NCBI RefSeq assembly: GCF_042477335.2
Contig: NC_091264.1
Span: 32,861,386-32,925,385, forward strand
DNA length: 64,000 nucleotides
From: Ovis canadensis
Taxonomy: Eukaryota; Chordata; Mammalia; Artiodactyla; Bovidae
Direction: 5' to 3'
Positions 11,114-22,050 of this stretch are shown piece by piece (positions within the stretch are counted from its first letter, which is position 1; each line of letters starts with the position of its first letter). The notes under the pieces are model-generated. The model saw only the letters and a program-made list of their open reading frames with translations. It was not told the origin of the DNA and did no database searches. The position numbers and the translations under genes were made by a program.

Positions 11114-11237
11114 AAGAAGAGCATGTATATCGCAAAGCCTCTGAAGATTAAGCAGTTTCATTTCAGCGTGGTTATGAATGATGGGGCAGTGTCATGGGCC
11201 CAAGATGCCTTGGTGCTCTGTGCAGAGGGAAGAGCAG
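11114..11237 (+). other. Candidate unannotated exon with splice-like flanks
   Basis: The segment follows a pyrimidine-rich TTTCTCTAATTTTAG acceptor-like run and ends in CAG followed by GTAAGT (11238). It contains an ATG at 11123, in frame for the whole segment (MYIAKPLKIKQFHFSVVMND...). The frame stays open to TGA at 11294-11296 if unspliced (57 residues). I recognise no family. It is either a non-coding RNA exon, a short ORF or chance, and nothing else in the neighbourhood supports a gene. Confidence 0.18.
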
Positions 11238-11499
11238 GTAAGTCGTACAGGGAGCGCAGCAAGGAGCCCAGCCCTGTGGCTCGGCAGTGTGCCTGACTAG
11301 CCAACAGTGGTCACTGAGGGAAGTGTCTGGGCAGTTTTCCTAAGGGCTGCTCAATTAAGAATCCATTCTCAAGCCAGTCATCTGATGATGGGCACTTGGA
11401 TTGCTTCCACGTCTTGGCTATTCTAAATATTGCTGCTATGAACATTGGGATGCATGTCTTTTTTTGAGTTAGAGTTTTGATCTTTTAGAAGATGTGGTA

Positions 11500-11703
11500 C
11501 AGGGACTTCCCTGGTGGTCCAGCAGTTAAGATTCCTCGATCCTAATGCAGGGGACCTGGGTTCAATCCTTGGTCAAGGAACTAGATCCCACATGTTGCAA
11601 CTAAGAGTTCTCAGGCTGCAACTAAAAAAATCGCACATGCTTCAAGGAAGATTGAAGACCCCATGTGACACAGCTAAGACCCAGCACAAACAAGTAAATA
11701 AAT
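11500..11703 (+). mobile_element. CHR-type SINE inserted in the L1
   Basis: Forward copy with the GGGACTTCCCTGGTGGTCCA head and an AAGTAAATAAAT tail. The target-site duplication AAGATGTGGTA is perfect (11489-11499 and 11704-11714). Confidence 0.92.
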
Positions 11704-11726
11704 AAGATGTGGTATGTGTACATGAA

Positions 11727-12241
11727 GAAAAGTTATGACCAACCTAGACAGCATATTCAAAAGGAGAGACATTACTTTGCCGACTAAGGTCCGTCTAGTC
11801 AAGGCTATGTTTTTTCCAGTGGTCATGTATGGATGTGAGAGTTGGACTGTGAAGAAGGCTGAGCGCGGAAGAATTGATGCTTTTGAACTGTGGTGTTGGA
11901 GAAGACTCTTGAGAGTCCCTTGGGCTGCAAGGAGATCCAACCAGTCCATTCTGAAGGAGATCAGCCCTGGGATTTCCTTGGAAGGAATGATGCTAAAGCT
12001 GAAGCTCCAGTACTTTGGCCACCTCATGAGAAGAGCTGACTCACTGGAAAAGACTCTGATGCTGGGAGGGATTGGGGGCAAGAGGAGAAGGGGACGACAG
12101 AGGATGAGATGGCTGGATGGCATCACCAACTCGATGGACATGAGTCTGGGTGAACTCCGGGAGTTGGTGATGGACAGGGAGGCCTGGCGTGCTGCGATTC
12201 ATGGGGTCGCAAAGAGCGACTGAGCGACTGAACTGAACTGA
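11727..12241 (+). mobile_element. BovB LINE 3' end inserted in the L1
   Basis: Forward 3'-terminal BovB piece. Its frame from 11735 ([19 protein letters not shown]... to ...[17 protein letters not shown]) is the C-terminal domain of the BovB polyprotein, beyond the RT palm. Target-site duplication ATGTGTACATGAA / ATGTGTATATGAA at 11714-11726 and 12242-12254 (12 of 13 identical). Inert, because RT and the 5' parts are missing. Confidence 0.94.
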
Positions 12242-13011
12242 ATGTGTATATGAAATATTATCCATACAAATAATGAAAAATTGCCATTTGCAGTAACATA
12301 GGTAGTCCTTGAGAATATTATACTTAGTGAAGTTAAGTCAGACAAAGAAGGACAAATAATATGTGCTATCACTTATGTGGAACTAAAATATAATACAAAT
12401 TACTCTATGTACAAAACAGACACAGACTTACAGAGAAAGCAAACTTAAATAATTACCTTTATAGTTACCAAATGAGAAAGCGAGGGAGGGATTAATAGGA
12501 GTATGGGCTTAAAAAAGCTATTATACATAAAATAGACAAACAATAAGGATTTACTGTATAGCACGGGAACTGTATTCAATGTCTTATAATAACCTATAGT
12601 GGAAAATAATCTAAAAAATACATGTATAACTGAATCACTTTGCTGTACGCCTGAAACTAGCACAATATTGTAAATCAGCTGTACTTCAATTTTTTTAGAA
12701 AAAGAATCCATTCTCCCATCAGAGTTGACCAAGGCCAGGGGTTCGTGTGTAGTGTTTTTTCCTTCCTTGAGAGAACGTGGAATAAAGAAATTCTGTATGA
12801 AATGCTATGAGAAGATCTCCAAAATTGAAAAGAATAGTGTGAGGCTATGCTATTGCTGTGTACCACAGATGGGAAAGAAACACACATCTGTATTTGCTTG
12901 TAGTGCTCCGAAAGGGATACGAAAGGAAGAACAGCGGTTTTGTGGGAGCAGGTGAGGTGGGGCCCGTTTCAGTCATGGATACAGTGGGAAGGAGGCTTTC
13001 CTTGTCTTCTT

Positions 13012-13300
13012 TTAAAATTTATTTGTTTTTTCACTTTTGCATGTGCTGAGTCTTCATCTCTGCACTCAGCCTTTCTCTAGTTGCAACAAGCGGGGGCTAC
13101 TCTCTAGTTGAGGTACAAAGGCTTCTCATTGCAGTGGATTCTCTTATTGAGGAGCATGGGCTCTAGAGTGTGGGCTTGGTAGTCGTGGTCCACAGGCTTA
13201 GTTGCCCCGTGACATGTGGAATCTTTTTGGACCAGGAATCGAACCCATGTCCCCTGCATTAGCAGGCAGATTCTTAACCGCTGGACAACCAGGAAAGCCC
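13012..13300 (-). mobile_element. CHR-type SINE, long form
   Basis: Reverse-oriented: 'catgtgctgagtcttcatct' body, GAATCGAACCCATGTCCCC, end CAACCAGGAAAGCCC. Confidence 0.88.
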
Positions 13301-13337
13301 TTCTTTGTATACTTTTTCAAAGTTCTGGTTTTGCAAG

Positions 13338-13551
13338 CCATGTGTGGTTAGTTGCACAGTCGTGTCCGACTCTTTGCGACCCCATGGACTGCAGCCCGCC
13401 AGGCTCCTCTGTCCATGGGGATTCTCCAGACAAGAATACTGCAGTGGATTGCCATGCCGTCCTCCGGGGTATCTTCCCAACCTAGGGATTGAACCCGGGT
13501 CCCCCGCATTGCAGGCAGATTCCTTCCCCATCTGAGCCACCAGGGAAGCCC
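13338..13551 (-). mobile_element. Bov-tA SINE
   Basis: Reverse-oriented full copy, GTTAGTTGCACAGTCGTGTC to CACCAGGGAAGCCC, with an intact B-box complement (GATTGAACCCGGGTCCCC). Confidence 0.92.
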
Positions 13552-13642
13552 AAGAATACTGGAGTGGGTAGCCTATCCTGACCCAGGAATTGAACTGGGG
13601 TCTCCCACTTTGCAGGTGGATTCTTTACCAGCTGAGCTATCT
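13552..13642 (-). mobile_element. Bov-tA fragment abutting the previous copy
   Basis: Begins mid-body at AAGAATACTGGAGTGGGTAG directly after the upstream SINE and runs to CAGCTGAGCTAT. It is probably the older element, with the neighbour inserted into or beside it. Confidence 0.75.
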
Positions 13643-13944
13643 TTTTATGGTGTTTGCAAGTGGTGTAAGTGCATTTCCTACTGAAAAATCAATAACTAAA
13701 ATGCAAAATAAGAAGCTATAAGATAATATGAGACAATTCAGTCCAGTTCCTTGGACTGAATTTTGAACACATCAAAACAGGAAATTTTAAGGCGTTGACA
13801 TTCCCTGATTAATCGGAATTTCAAAGACCAGCACTATGTTGTGAGAGTCGGGACTCTGTGTCTTAATAATACACATGTATCTTATCAGGCACATGACTGC
13901 CATCAAGGTGCTTTATTTCGATACTACTTTTACTTCTCTTTGCT
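13643..13944. other. Unique AT-rich sequence
   Basis: Nothing recognised. Confidence 0.4.
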
Positions 13945-14082
13945 TTTTTATTTTTATTTAAAATTTTAATTTTGGCTGCCAACTCACAGCTTGCAGGATC
14001 TCATTGCCCTGATCGGGGATTGAACCCTGGGCCACAGCAGTGAAAGCACTGAGTCCTACGCACTAGCCTGCCAGAAAACACC
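13945..14082 (-). mobile_element. CHR-type SINE, short form
   Basis: Reverse-oriented, diverged: 'ttttaattttggctgccaac' then CGGGGATTGAACCCTGGGCC. Confidence 0.7.
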
Positions 14083-14118
14083 TCTGTTTGCTTTGTTTTG
14101 TGCTTTGTGTGTATTCTA

Positions 14119-14338
14119 AGGGCTTCCCAGGTGGCGGTAGTGGTAAAGAACCTGCCTGCCAGTGCAGGAGATGTAAGAGACACAGGTTCGATCCCTGGGT
14201 TGGGAAGATCCCCTGGGGGAGGGCATGGCAACCCACTACAGTATTCTTGCCTGGAGAATCCCATGGAGAGAGGAGCCTGGCAGGCTACAGTCCATGGGGT
14301 CTCAAAGAGTCAGACACAACTGAAGTGACTTAGCGTGC
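14119..14338 (+). mobile_element. Bov-tA SINE
   Basis: Forward full copy: GGGCTTCCCAGGTGGCGGTA head, GGTTCGATCCCTGGGTTG box, ACAACTGAAGTGACTTAGCG end. Confidence 0.93.
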
Positions 14339-14996
14339 ACAGACTCGTTCGACAGTTAAGTTTGTCATCTTCTCTTTCCCCTTTCACAAACGTATTTGGG
14401 TACATCCTACCTATATGTGGGATTTGGGGATGCAGAAGTATGTTGTCTTCAAGAACACATCCCAAAAGACTGGCATCCTGTAATGGCTGCGACCCCACTC
14501 ACTCACCAGAGCGTCTCAGTGCCCTGTGGCTTCCTTGCTTCTTATCGTTCAGGCTTTTAGGGACAGAGTTGGTCACTCTGGCTTTGGTCTAGAGGCATAT
14601 GATGAGAAGCCCTTTCTGCAATAAGTGTTTAATAAATTAGAACACAGGTTTCCATTATCCCTTCCCGAAATGGAGCCAGCCACTGTCTGTCTGTAAGGAT
14701 GTCTGCAGAGTGAAAAAGTAAACACAGAATCAGGAATCTTATCGTTAATGCAATTTGCCTTTGCTCTCGGCTTCCTGTGCTCGTCTTTGAGACGCCATTA
14801 AAAATGCATGCAGGATGTGAGTGAGATAAAACATATCAAAATTCAAGCTGATTCCAGTTCACTGTGACACTCCATTTCTCTGGCCCTCTGGCTTCTAGCG
14901 GGCTTTAGCCCAGATCCTGAGGATGAGGGATGAGAGCCTCTGAGCAGTGAAAGGTACTGGCCTAAAGCTCATAAAGCTTAGTTCAAAGGAGAGTTG
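14339..14996. other. Unique intergenic sequence
   Basis: Nothing recognised. The short frames lack domains. Confidence 0.4.
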
Positions 14997-15112
14997 GGAA
15001 TTCCCTGGTGGTTTGGGGATTCCCTGGTGGTCTAGTGGTTATTAGGACTTGATGCATTCACTTCAGGGGCCTGCAAGCCAAGCAGCATGACCAAAAAAGA
15101 AATAAAACAAAA
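14997..15112 (+). mobile_element. CHR-type SINE with duplicated head
   Basis: The 5' motif GAATTCCCTGGTGGT is followed at once by a second GGATTCCCTGGTGGTCTAGT, either a partial head duplication or one copy inserted at the start of another. Confidence 0.78.
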
Positions 15113-15204
15113 GCAAAAACACCACCACCACCAACAAAGAAACCAAATGAGTGTCTTTGCCACTCGACCTGTGGAATCAATAACTTACTTCATATTAACA
15201 ATGA

Positions 15205-15432
15205 TAGCTGTCCCTTCTTGGGCATATGCTGTATACCAGGTAAGCTACTTTATGTGTAAAAACTTATTTAGTCCTCATAACAGCCCAATGAAGTAAGTTA
15301 CTATTGTTTTCCCATTTTACAGATGAAAAAACTGAGAGAGGTTAAGTGACTTGCTTAAGATCACACACAGGGAATGGCAGATCAGTAATTTGAACCCACG
15401 CAACTGGGCTCCAAGGCCCATCTTATTAACCA
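15205..15432 (-). repeat. MIR SINE remnant
   Basis: Reverse-oriented MIR: 'cataacagcccaatgaagta', 'cccattttacagatgaaaaaactgag', 'gttaagtgacttgcttaaga', ending 'cttattaaccac'. Confidence 0.85.
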
Positions 15433-15454
15433 CGTCTGCTCACCTCCCATCTGA

Positions 15455-15481
15455 TGTGTGTGTGTGTGTGTGTGTGTGTGT
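15455..15481. repeat. (TG)n microsatellite
   Basis: About 13 uninterrupted TG units. Likely polymorphic. Confidence 0.97.
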
Positions 15482-16010
15482 AGCACATATAATTCTAAAC
15501 AGTTGCGGTGGTTGGTTTTCTAACTCTTGGCAGATCAAGAATTAGGGCCACCAGAAGCATGTGTATAACATCGGGAGACAGACTGGGGACCTAGTAGGGT
15601 CTGAGGAACCAGTCGCCTCCAGCAGTCTGATCTCCACTAACGAGTCTTTCTCGCACATTTCAGCTGTCCTTTCAGGAACCACAAAGCACAATAGAGGAGC
15701 ATGATTCCATTTACCAAGACGGTTGTGGCAGACACCATCCCTAGCATTCAATTTCCCTTTCTCTTAGAAATGGAATCCCCAGGTTTTCGATGGACCACGC
15801 CACTGGGTCTCGTACTGCAAGGCTTGGCCATGTAGCCCTTGGACTAGGAGCAGAAGTGGGATGTACCAGATCAGCAAGCTCTGCCCTTTTGCTGCTCCTC
15901 CCATGGGCTGGGATACAGTCTCAGGGGACAGGGAATCACCCAGCGGTTACAGGAAAGGATGTAAAGAACTCGGGTCCCCGCCCCTGTGGAGCCACCAAGG
16001 GCATCCTGGA
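15482..16010. other. Unique intergenic sequence
   Basis: Nothing recognised. Frames at about 15790-16055 have no domain. Confidence 0.4.
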
Positions 16011-16283
16011 GGAATAAATAAAATACCAAAACAAAAATCTCTTAAATTTTGCTAAAATTTTGAATTTCAATTATAAATGAGAAGGCTTTGATTTATCCTG
16101 GATAAGTTAACACTGTCCTCTTTCAAATAATAGATAAATATGTTGAGTAGTAACTATTTGTCATGCTGTACTAAGTACCTGAATTTTGATCTAATCTCTC
16201 CCTAAAATAAAGGTATAACATTGCTTCCTGATGTTAATAGAGAGAGAATGAAATCCATAGCATAGCCTAGCAAGCGCCATGTC
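16011..16283 (+). repeat. Direct repeat, copy 1 of 2
   Basis: A 270-bp AT-rich segment starting GGAATAAATAAAATACCAAA and ending 'catagcctagcaagcgccatgtc'. It recurs in the same orientation at 19160-19427 at roughly 93% identity by eye, with small indels. It does not match a SINE or LINE that I recognise. Confidence 0.85.
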
Positions 16284-17149
16284 CTGAGCTCTGGACATGG
16301 GAGCTTGTCGCATGGGAGAGAAATCAGCTTTCTCGTTGAAGCTCTTAGTGCAGCAAACACGCAAGCTGATGAATACACCCAGGACATCAAGGAGAGGTTA
16401 CATTATGTTTGCTGTATTTTGTTAGCAAGGCAAGGAAATATTCAGAGCATTTTAGAAATAATTCGATAACAAGTTTTGAGGCCTAATGGGAGCAACTTTA
16501 ATTATTTGGAAACATCCCCAGAAATTTTCGAAATGCTGGCAGAAAAAAGAACACACTCCGCTTGGTTGATGTGATAAAGAGAGGATGTAAATTCAGTTCA
16601 GTTCCACAAATATTTATGGAAAAGCTACTTCATGCCAGGCAAGGCTGAGGGCGCCCTTGTCCTCAGGGAGCTGACACTTGGGCTTGGGGATCAGGGGCTC
16701 GGGAACAGGGACTGATGAGCAAGTGGATATAAAGTGATCAAGCTGATGGGCACACACCCTGCCCTGACTTGAGCATCAGGGAAGGCTCTTAGGAGGAGCA
16801 ATCAGAAGGTTTGCTGGCTGCTGTTCCAGCTCTTGGCAGGGTTAAGTTTTCCTTAAAGAAACAAGTACTTGTGTCTTATGGAGGTTGGACCTGAAAAGCT
16901 TGTTCAGAAACTTGTCTGCCTTGAGAGATGTGAGCCAAGAAACTGACACCTTGAGTTTCCCCCTTTCATCTTTTCTTCTTGTTCCAAGCTCCTTGTATCT
17001 TCGGGAGAGACTCCAGATAACCTTGGGTGGGTCATGGTGCCCTCTTGGGATGTGGCTTAGAAAATACTCCCTAGAATATACTTTCCAGGAATCAGAGGGT
17101 TTCAGCTGAATGCCTTTTCTTTCATCTTTATTTTTTCAAATTTTATTTC
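16284..17149. other. Unique intergenic sequence
   Basis: Nothing firm. Text near 16595-16680 ('cacaaatatttatggaaaag', 'catgccaggcaaggctgagg') may be a worn L2 fragment. Confidence 0.35.
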
Positions 17150-17640
17150 TAAAAGAGCAAAGACATCCCTTTGCTGGCAAAGGTCCATAGAGTCAAAGCT
17201 GTGGTCTTTCCAGGAGACAAGTAGAGATGTGAGAGTTGGACCATAAAGAAGGCTGAGTGCTGAAAAAAATTGATGCTTTAGAACTGTGGTGCTGGAGAAG
17301 ACTCTTGAGAATCCCTTGGACTGCAAGGAGATCAAACCAGTCAATCCTAAAGGAAACCAACCCTAAATATTCATTGGAAGAACTGATGCTATTGCTGAAG
17401 CTCCAATACTTTGGCCACCTGATGGAAACAGCCAACTCATTGGAAAAGACGCTAATGCTGGGAAAGATTGAAGGCAAAAGAGAAGAGGGTGGCAGAGGAT
17501 GAGATGGTTGGAATGGCATCACCGATTCAATGGACATGAACTTGGGCAAACTCTGGGAGACAGTGAGGGACAGGGAGGCCTGATGTGCTGCATTCCATGG
17601 GATCGCAGAGTCAGAGATGACTTAGCTACTGAACAGCAAC
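17150..17640 (+). mobile_element. BovB LINE 3' end, degenerate
   Basis: Forward copy parallel to that at 11727 but more diverged. The frame 17257-17502 ([20 protein letters not shown]...) carries the C-terminal BovB domain, and the termini are worn ('tagctactgaacagcaac'). Confidence 0.9.
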
Positions 17641-17977
17641 GTCTGTTTATTTTTGGCTGTGCTGGGTCTTCATTGCTGCAAGGGCTTTTCTCTAGTTTCG
17701 GTGAATGGGGGCCACACTCGTGTTGCGATCCATGGGCTTCTTAATGCAATGGTCTCTCTTGTTGTAGAGCACGGGCTCTAATGCATGTGGGCTTTAGTAG
17801 TTGCAGCAGCTGGGCTCAGTAGTTGCAGCTCCCAGGCTCTAGGGCACAGGCTCAATAGTTGCAGCACCCAGACTTAGTCATTCTGCAGAACGTGGGATCT
17901 TCCCAGACCAGGGATCGAACCTGTGTCTCCTGCATTGGCAGGCAGATTTTTCACCACTGAGCCACCAGGGACGTCCT
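17641..17977 (-). mobile_element. CHR-type SINE, long form
   Basis: Reverse-oriented, from TTTATTTTTGGCTGTGCTGG to CACCAGGGACGTCC, directly after the BovB tail. Confidence 0.9.
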
Positions 17978-18112
17978 ACTTTTTATTTTTTACTAAAAAT
18001 TTTATATGGGAGTATAGTTGATTAATATCATTGTGTTACTTTCAGGCGTACAGGACAGTGATTCAGTTATACCTATACAAGTATCTGCTCTTTCTCAAAT
18101 TCTTTTCTTTCA
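17978..18112 (-). mobile_element. L1 3'-UTR fragment
   Basis: Reverse-oriented: 'gggagtatagttgattaata', 'caggcgtacaggacagtgat', 'tcagttatacctatacaagt'. Confidence 0.75.
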
Positions 18113-18764
18113 TCTTTAAATAGTGGTAAAAGCAGAAGTAGCCAGGAGCCTGAGAAATTGAAACAGAGCCCACAGGGAGCAGGGTCAGCGCTCCCTCCCC
18201 CTGCCCCGCCCCGCCCCTCTCTTTCTCTCACTGTCTCTTCCTCGTCCTCAGTGACAGGCTGATGGATGATGGGCTAATTATCGAAGTCTGGCTGTCAGTT
18301 CTGTGGATGGTGATGTTACCCTTACCCTAGCAGGGGACTGTGAGGATGATAAATTGGAGGTATTAGATGGCACTTGGCAGACAGAGAGAGTCAGTAATTA
18401 AAGACTTTGGAGCAGGCTTGCAGAAATATTGATGCTTGACAGACAGTTGATGCTTTCTTTTCCCCAGAGAGTAGAACTCCGGGAAAGAGTCCAGATTATG
18501 GTAGTTGGGGTGACTAGTAGAACACAGAGGAGAAGCAAGGAAAGGTGAAGCAGGGAGGTCACGAGAACTCTTTCCCCGAATGGTGATTTGAGGCTGGCTT
18601 CCTTGGAGTCTCACTCCAAACATTTTCCTTACCTCTTCAGTCCCCAGAGTTAAGACCTGGCTTTAATTTTAGCTGATTTTAGTCAAAGCCAAAATCCAGC
18701 AGTTTATGCTTATAGAGTTAAAAACATTGCCCTTAATTTTGTTAAGGAAAATTGTTTTCTTTCA
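18113..18764. other. Unique intergenic sequence
   Basis: Contains a short C-rich, Sp1-like block at about 18190-18220. No gene is recognised. Confidence 0.4.
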
Positions 18765-18840
18765 CACATGTGCATACACATACATAGACATGTATAAACG
18801 TATATATACATATGTATACACACACACATATATATACATG
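18765..18840. repeat. Mixed (CA)/(TA) simple repeat
   Basis: Interspersed CA, TA and ACAT units. It served as the target of the next SINE. Confidence 0.85.
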
Positions 18841-18841
18841 T

Positions 18842-19055
18842 GCTGTACTATGCTTAGTCTCTCAGTCCTGTCTGACTCTTTGTGACCCCATGTACTATAG
18901 CCCACCAAGCTCCTCTGTTCATGGGATTCTCCAGGCAAGAATACTGAAGTGGGTTGCCATGCCCTCCTCCAGGGGATTTTCCGAACCCAGGGATTGAACC
19001 CAGGTCTCCCGCATTGCAGCCAGATTCTTTACTGTCTGAGCCACCAGGGAAGCCC
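18842..19055 (-). mobile_element. Bov-tA SINE
   Basis: Reverse-oriented full copy from 'gctgtactatgcttagtctc' to CACCAGGGAAGCCC. The ATATATACAT copies on both sides look like the target duplication, although the site is itself repetitive. Confidence 0.9.
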
Positions 19056-19159
19056 AATATATATACATATCAGTATTTTATTTGATTTTTAACAAAGACT
19101 GATTGTATTTGTTTTTTATGCAAAACTTTGTGATCAGATAAAAAAAAAACACTAATTAT

Positions 19160-19427
19160 GGAATAAATAGAATACCGAAACAAAAATTTCTTGAATTCTG
19201 CTAAAATTTTGAATTTCAATTATAAATGAGAAGGCTATGATTTATCCTGGATGAGTTAACAGTGTCCTCTTTCAAATAATACATAAATATGCTGAGTAGT
19301 AACTATTTGTCATGCTGTACTAAGTACCTGAATTTTAACCTAATCTCTCCCTAAATTAAAGGTATAAAATGCTTCCCGATGTTAACAGAGAATGAAATCC
19401 ATAGCATAGCCTAGCAAGCACCGTGTC
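19160..19427 (+). repeat. Direct repeat, copy 2 of 2
   Basis: Same orientation as 16011-16283. It begins GGAATAAATAGAATACCGAA and ends 'catagcctagcaagcaccgtgtc'. The flanks of the two copies differ. Confidence 0.85.
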
Positions 19428-19524
19428 TTCTGCCTCTCCCTCCTTCATGCTCTGTTGTTTTACTTGATTTGATTGTCTTCGCAGCACTTCTTTTAAAAAA
19501 AAAAAAAAAACTTCTTATTTTGTA

Positions 19525-19730
19525 TGGGGCGTCTCTGGTGGCTCAGGTGGTAAAAAATCTGCTTGCATTGGAGGAGACCCTAGTTTGATCCCTGGGACAG
19601 GAAGATCCCCTGGAGAAGGGAATGGCTACCCACTCAGTATTCTTGCCTGGAAAATACCATGGACAGAGGAGCCTGGTAGGCTGCACTCCATGGGGTCGCA
19701 CAGACATGACTGAGAGACTAATAATACTAT
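19525..19730 (+). mobile_element. Bov-tA SINE
   Basis: Forward copy: TCTCTGGTGGCTCAGGTGGT head, GATCCCTGGGACAGGAAGAT, body to CATGACTGAGAGACTAATAA. Confidence 0.9.
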
Positions 19731-19918
19731 AGCCAGTTACCAATGTTGCGATGGTTTCAGGTGGACATCGAAGGGACTCAGCCCTACATATACATGGATC
19801 TGTTCTCCCCCGAATCACCCTCCCATCCAGGCTGCCACTGAGAAGAGTTCCCTGTGCTATACAGTAGGTCCTTGTTGGTTATCCGTTTTAAATATAGCAG
19901 CGCATACAGGCAACTGTA
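19731..19918 (-). mobile_element. L1 3'-UTR fragment
   Basis: Reverse-oriented: 'caggtggacatcgaagggac', 'gtgctatacagtaggtcctt', 'ggttatccgttttaaatata'. Confidence 0.8.
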
Positions 19919-19989
19919 AGTTCACACAGCACTTATTTCTGTCTCTCATTTTTGTACTTATTTCTTTGTTGTTTAAAGAGGTCATTGAA

Positions 19990-20098
19990 GGGAATTCCTT
20001 TGCAGTCCAGTGGTTGGGAGTTGACACTTCCATTGCTGTGGCCTGGGTTCAGTTCCTGGTTGGGGAATCAAGATCCCACAAGCTGTGTAGTGCAGCCT
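19990..20098 (+). mobile_element. CHR-type SINE, short form
   Basis: GGAATTCCTTTGCAGTCCAG head. GGTTCAGTTCCTGGTTGGGG box. Confidence 0.8.
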
Positions 20099-20104
20099 TT
20101 GAAG

Positions 20105-20290
20105 ATATAGACTCTAAACTGGTGGTTACCAGTAAGGAGGTAGAAGAGGGGCAATACAGGGGTGGGGAGTGGAAGGTACAAAGGGGTATAAGATAGGCTC
20201 AAGGATGCATTGTGCAACATGGAGAATATAGCCAGTATTTTGTAGTAACTGTAAGTTAACCTTTACAAATTGTGTCGACAATTAGAAAAA
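20105..20290 (+). mobile_element. Ruminant L1 3' tail fragment
   Basis: 'aaactggtggttaccagtaa', 'caaggatgcattgtgcaaca', 'gaatatagccagtattttgt'. A related tail is at 22735. Confidence 0.7.
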
Positions 20291-20384
20291 AAAATTTAAG
20301 TCATTGAAATACAACATAGGGATAGATAAGTCCACTTAAGTGAACTGCTAGGTAGATTTTTCTGGTGGTCACCGACTTTAAAAA

Positions 20385-20700
20385 CATGTTTATTGTAAAA
20401 TATACATAACATTTATTATTTTAGCCATTCTTAAGTGTAGTATATGATTCATTGGCATTAAGTTCAGTTACACTGTTGTGCAACCATCATCCCTGTCTGT
20501 CTCCAGAACTTTTCCATCATCCCAAACTGAAACTCTGTACCCATTAAAAAACAAAGCCCTGTCCCCGCCTCCAGCCCCTGGTGACCACCGTTCTTCCTTC
20601 TGTCTCTATAAACTTGGCCACTCCAGGGACCTCCTGTATGGCTGTGGACGTTCAATATGAAGTGGACTGGCTGTGGCCCCGAGACCAGACACCACGTGTC
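20385..20700. repeat. Old L1 (L1M-type) fragment
   Basis: 'attgtaaaatatacataaca', 'tgtgcaaccatcatccctgt', 'ccattaaaaaacaaagccct', 'gccactccagggacctcctg'. Related to the copies at 4510 and 37915. Confidence 0.65.
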
Positions 20701-20770
20701 ACCCATCCCTTTTTATTCCGTGTAAGTTTATTAATGTCCACCTGTGTGATGGCAGTCCCCAGCTAGCCAT

Positions 20771-21842
20771 GGTGCCTTGAAGACTGTTCTCATGGATTTT
20801 TCTCTTATTTTCTGTCATCCTCATGAGAAACTGCTAGGCAACTAATGTCTCAGCATCAGACCACAACCTCCAGCGTGAGTAATAGAAGCTGCCAAGTTCA
20901 CAGTTAACTTCCCGTGCCCGTCACAGTAATAAGTGGGTTCCTTCCCCTGAAGTGCATTCGGTTAAGTGCTCAGCGGTGGTGCAAACACCATCTTTTAGAA
21001 TAAATCTAAGCCTTGTTTGAAGGATGCTGCTTCCAATCATGATGATTTCTGAACGTTTCTTCCTCTGCTCTGAAAGACTCTTCTGAATCTGAGGGCTTTG
21101 TATCCAAGAGTGTCTGTTTAAAATCAAAATGTGTTAAGTATGCAGTCCTGTCTCTTTCTGACCTGACCCCTTCCCTGAATCTGAATCCTGTCTAGATGAG
21201 GAAGGAACATCTGGAAGTCATCAAGGCCTGTTTCATCCAGGAGAAAGGCACATCTAATTTAGAATATTTCTGGAAAATGAAAAAGCAGAATAGGAATTTG
21301 AAAAGATTGGAGTGTGTTGGAAGGACATGTCCATGCCTTACTCTAAAGCATAAACATCACAAGGCTGTTTGGTGTGAAGGAGCAGGAAGTCCTGCAGCCA
21401 AGGCCTTACTCTTGCCAAAGCCCCACTTCATGAACCAGTGAGGAGTGCAGGCATCAGAAAAAATGGACTACAGTTTGTTATAGGAGCTGGAGATGACTGA
21501 AGAGGAAGATATTTTGTACGGTAACAAGGACAAATAGCCTCCTAACCCCATGGATGTTTTGGAGGAACGGCTGAGGATGCACATGAAACTCACTGGATGA
21601 AATGATTGTTCTCGGTTCATCAGGCCCTCCCTGTACTTGGATTATACATCCACACTGTACCACAGGACTGTCTATTGTCCCCCACTGGGTGTGGATGGAG
21701 TACACGTCCTCACTTTAGCGATTTTGAGTTTCCCCACATAATTTGCTTTGGCCAAGAGAATATGGGCGGAAGGGGCAGTGCGCTAGTTTATACCCCCCTC
21801 TCGTGCTTAGGCCATTTGATATGAGAAGAACATGTCTCGTGT
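20771..21842. other. Unique intergenic sequence
   Basis: No gene or repeat is recognised. The frames are short and without domains. Confidence 0.4.
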
Positions 21843-22050
21843 GGACTTCCCTGTGGTCCAGTGGCCAGGACTCCAAGCTCCCAATGCAGGGGACCTGGGT
21901 TCAATCCCTAATCAGGGAACTAGATCCCACAAGCCACCACTAAGAGTTTGAGTGCTGCAGCTGAAGATTCTGCATGCCACAACGAAGATCTCGCACGCTG
22001 CAACCATGACCCAGTACAGCCAAATAAATAAATCAAAAATAAGTATGAAA
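21843..22050 (+). mobile_element. CHR-type SINE
   Basis: Forward copy (GACTTCCCTGTGGTCCAGTG to CAAATAAATAAATC). AGAAGAACAT lies on both sides (about 21821 and 22051) as a target-site duplication. Confidence 0.85.

Larger units (their letters stand above)
11371..12701 (+). mobile_element. L1 3' end, 5'-truncated, split by a SINE and a BovB
   Basis: About 0.6 kb of L1 3' region in three pieces (11371-11499, 11704-11726, 12242-12701) that read continuously as an L1 tail ending 'tgtaaatcagctgtacttca' plus poly-T/A. The whole is bracketed by a perfect 14-bp target-site duplication, AAGAATCCATTCTC, at 11357-11370 and 12702-12715. Confidence 0.88.
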
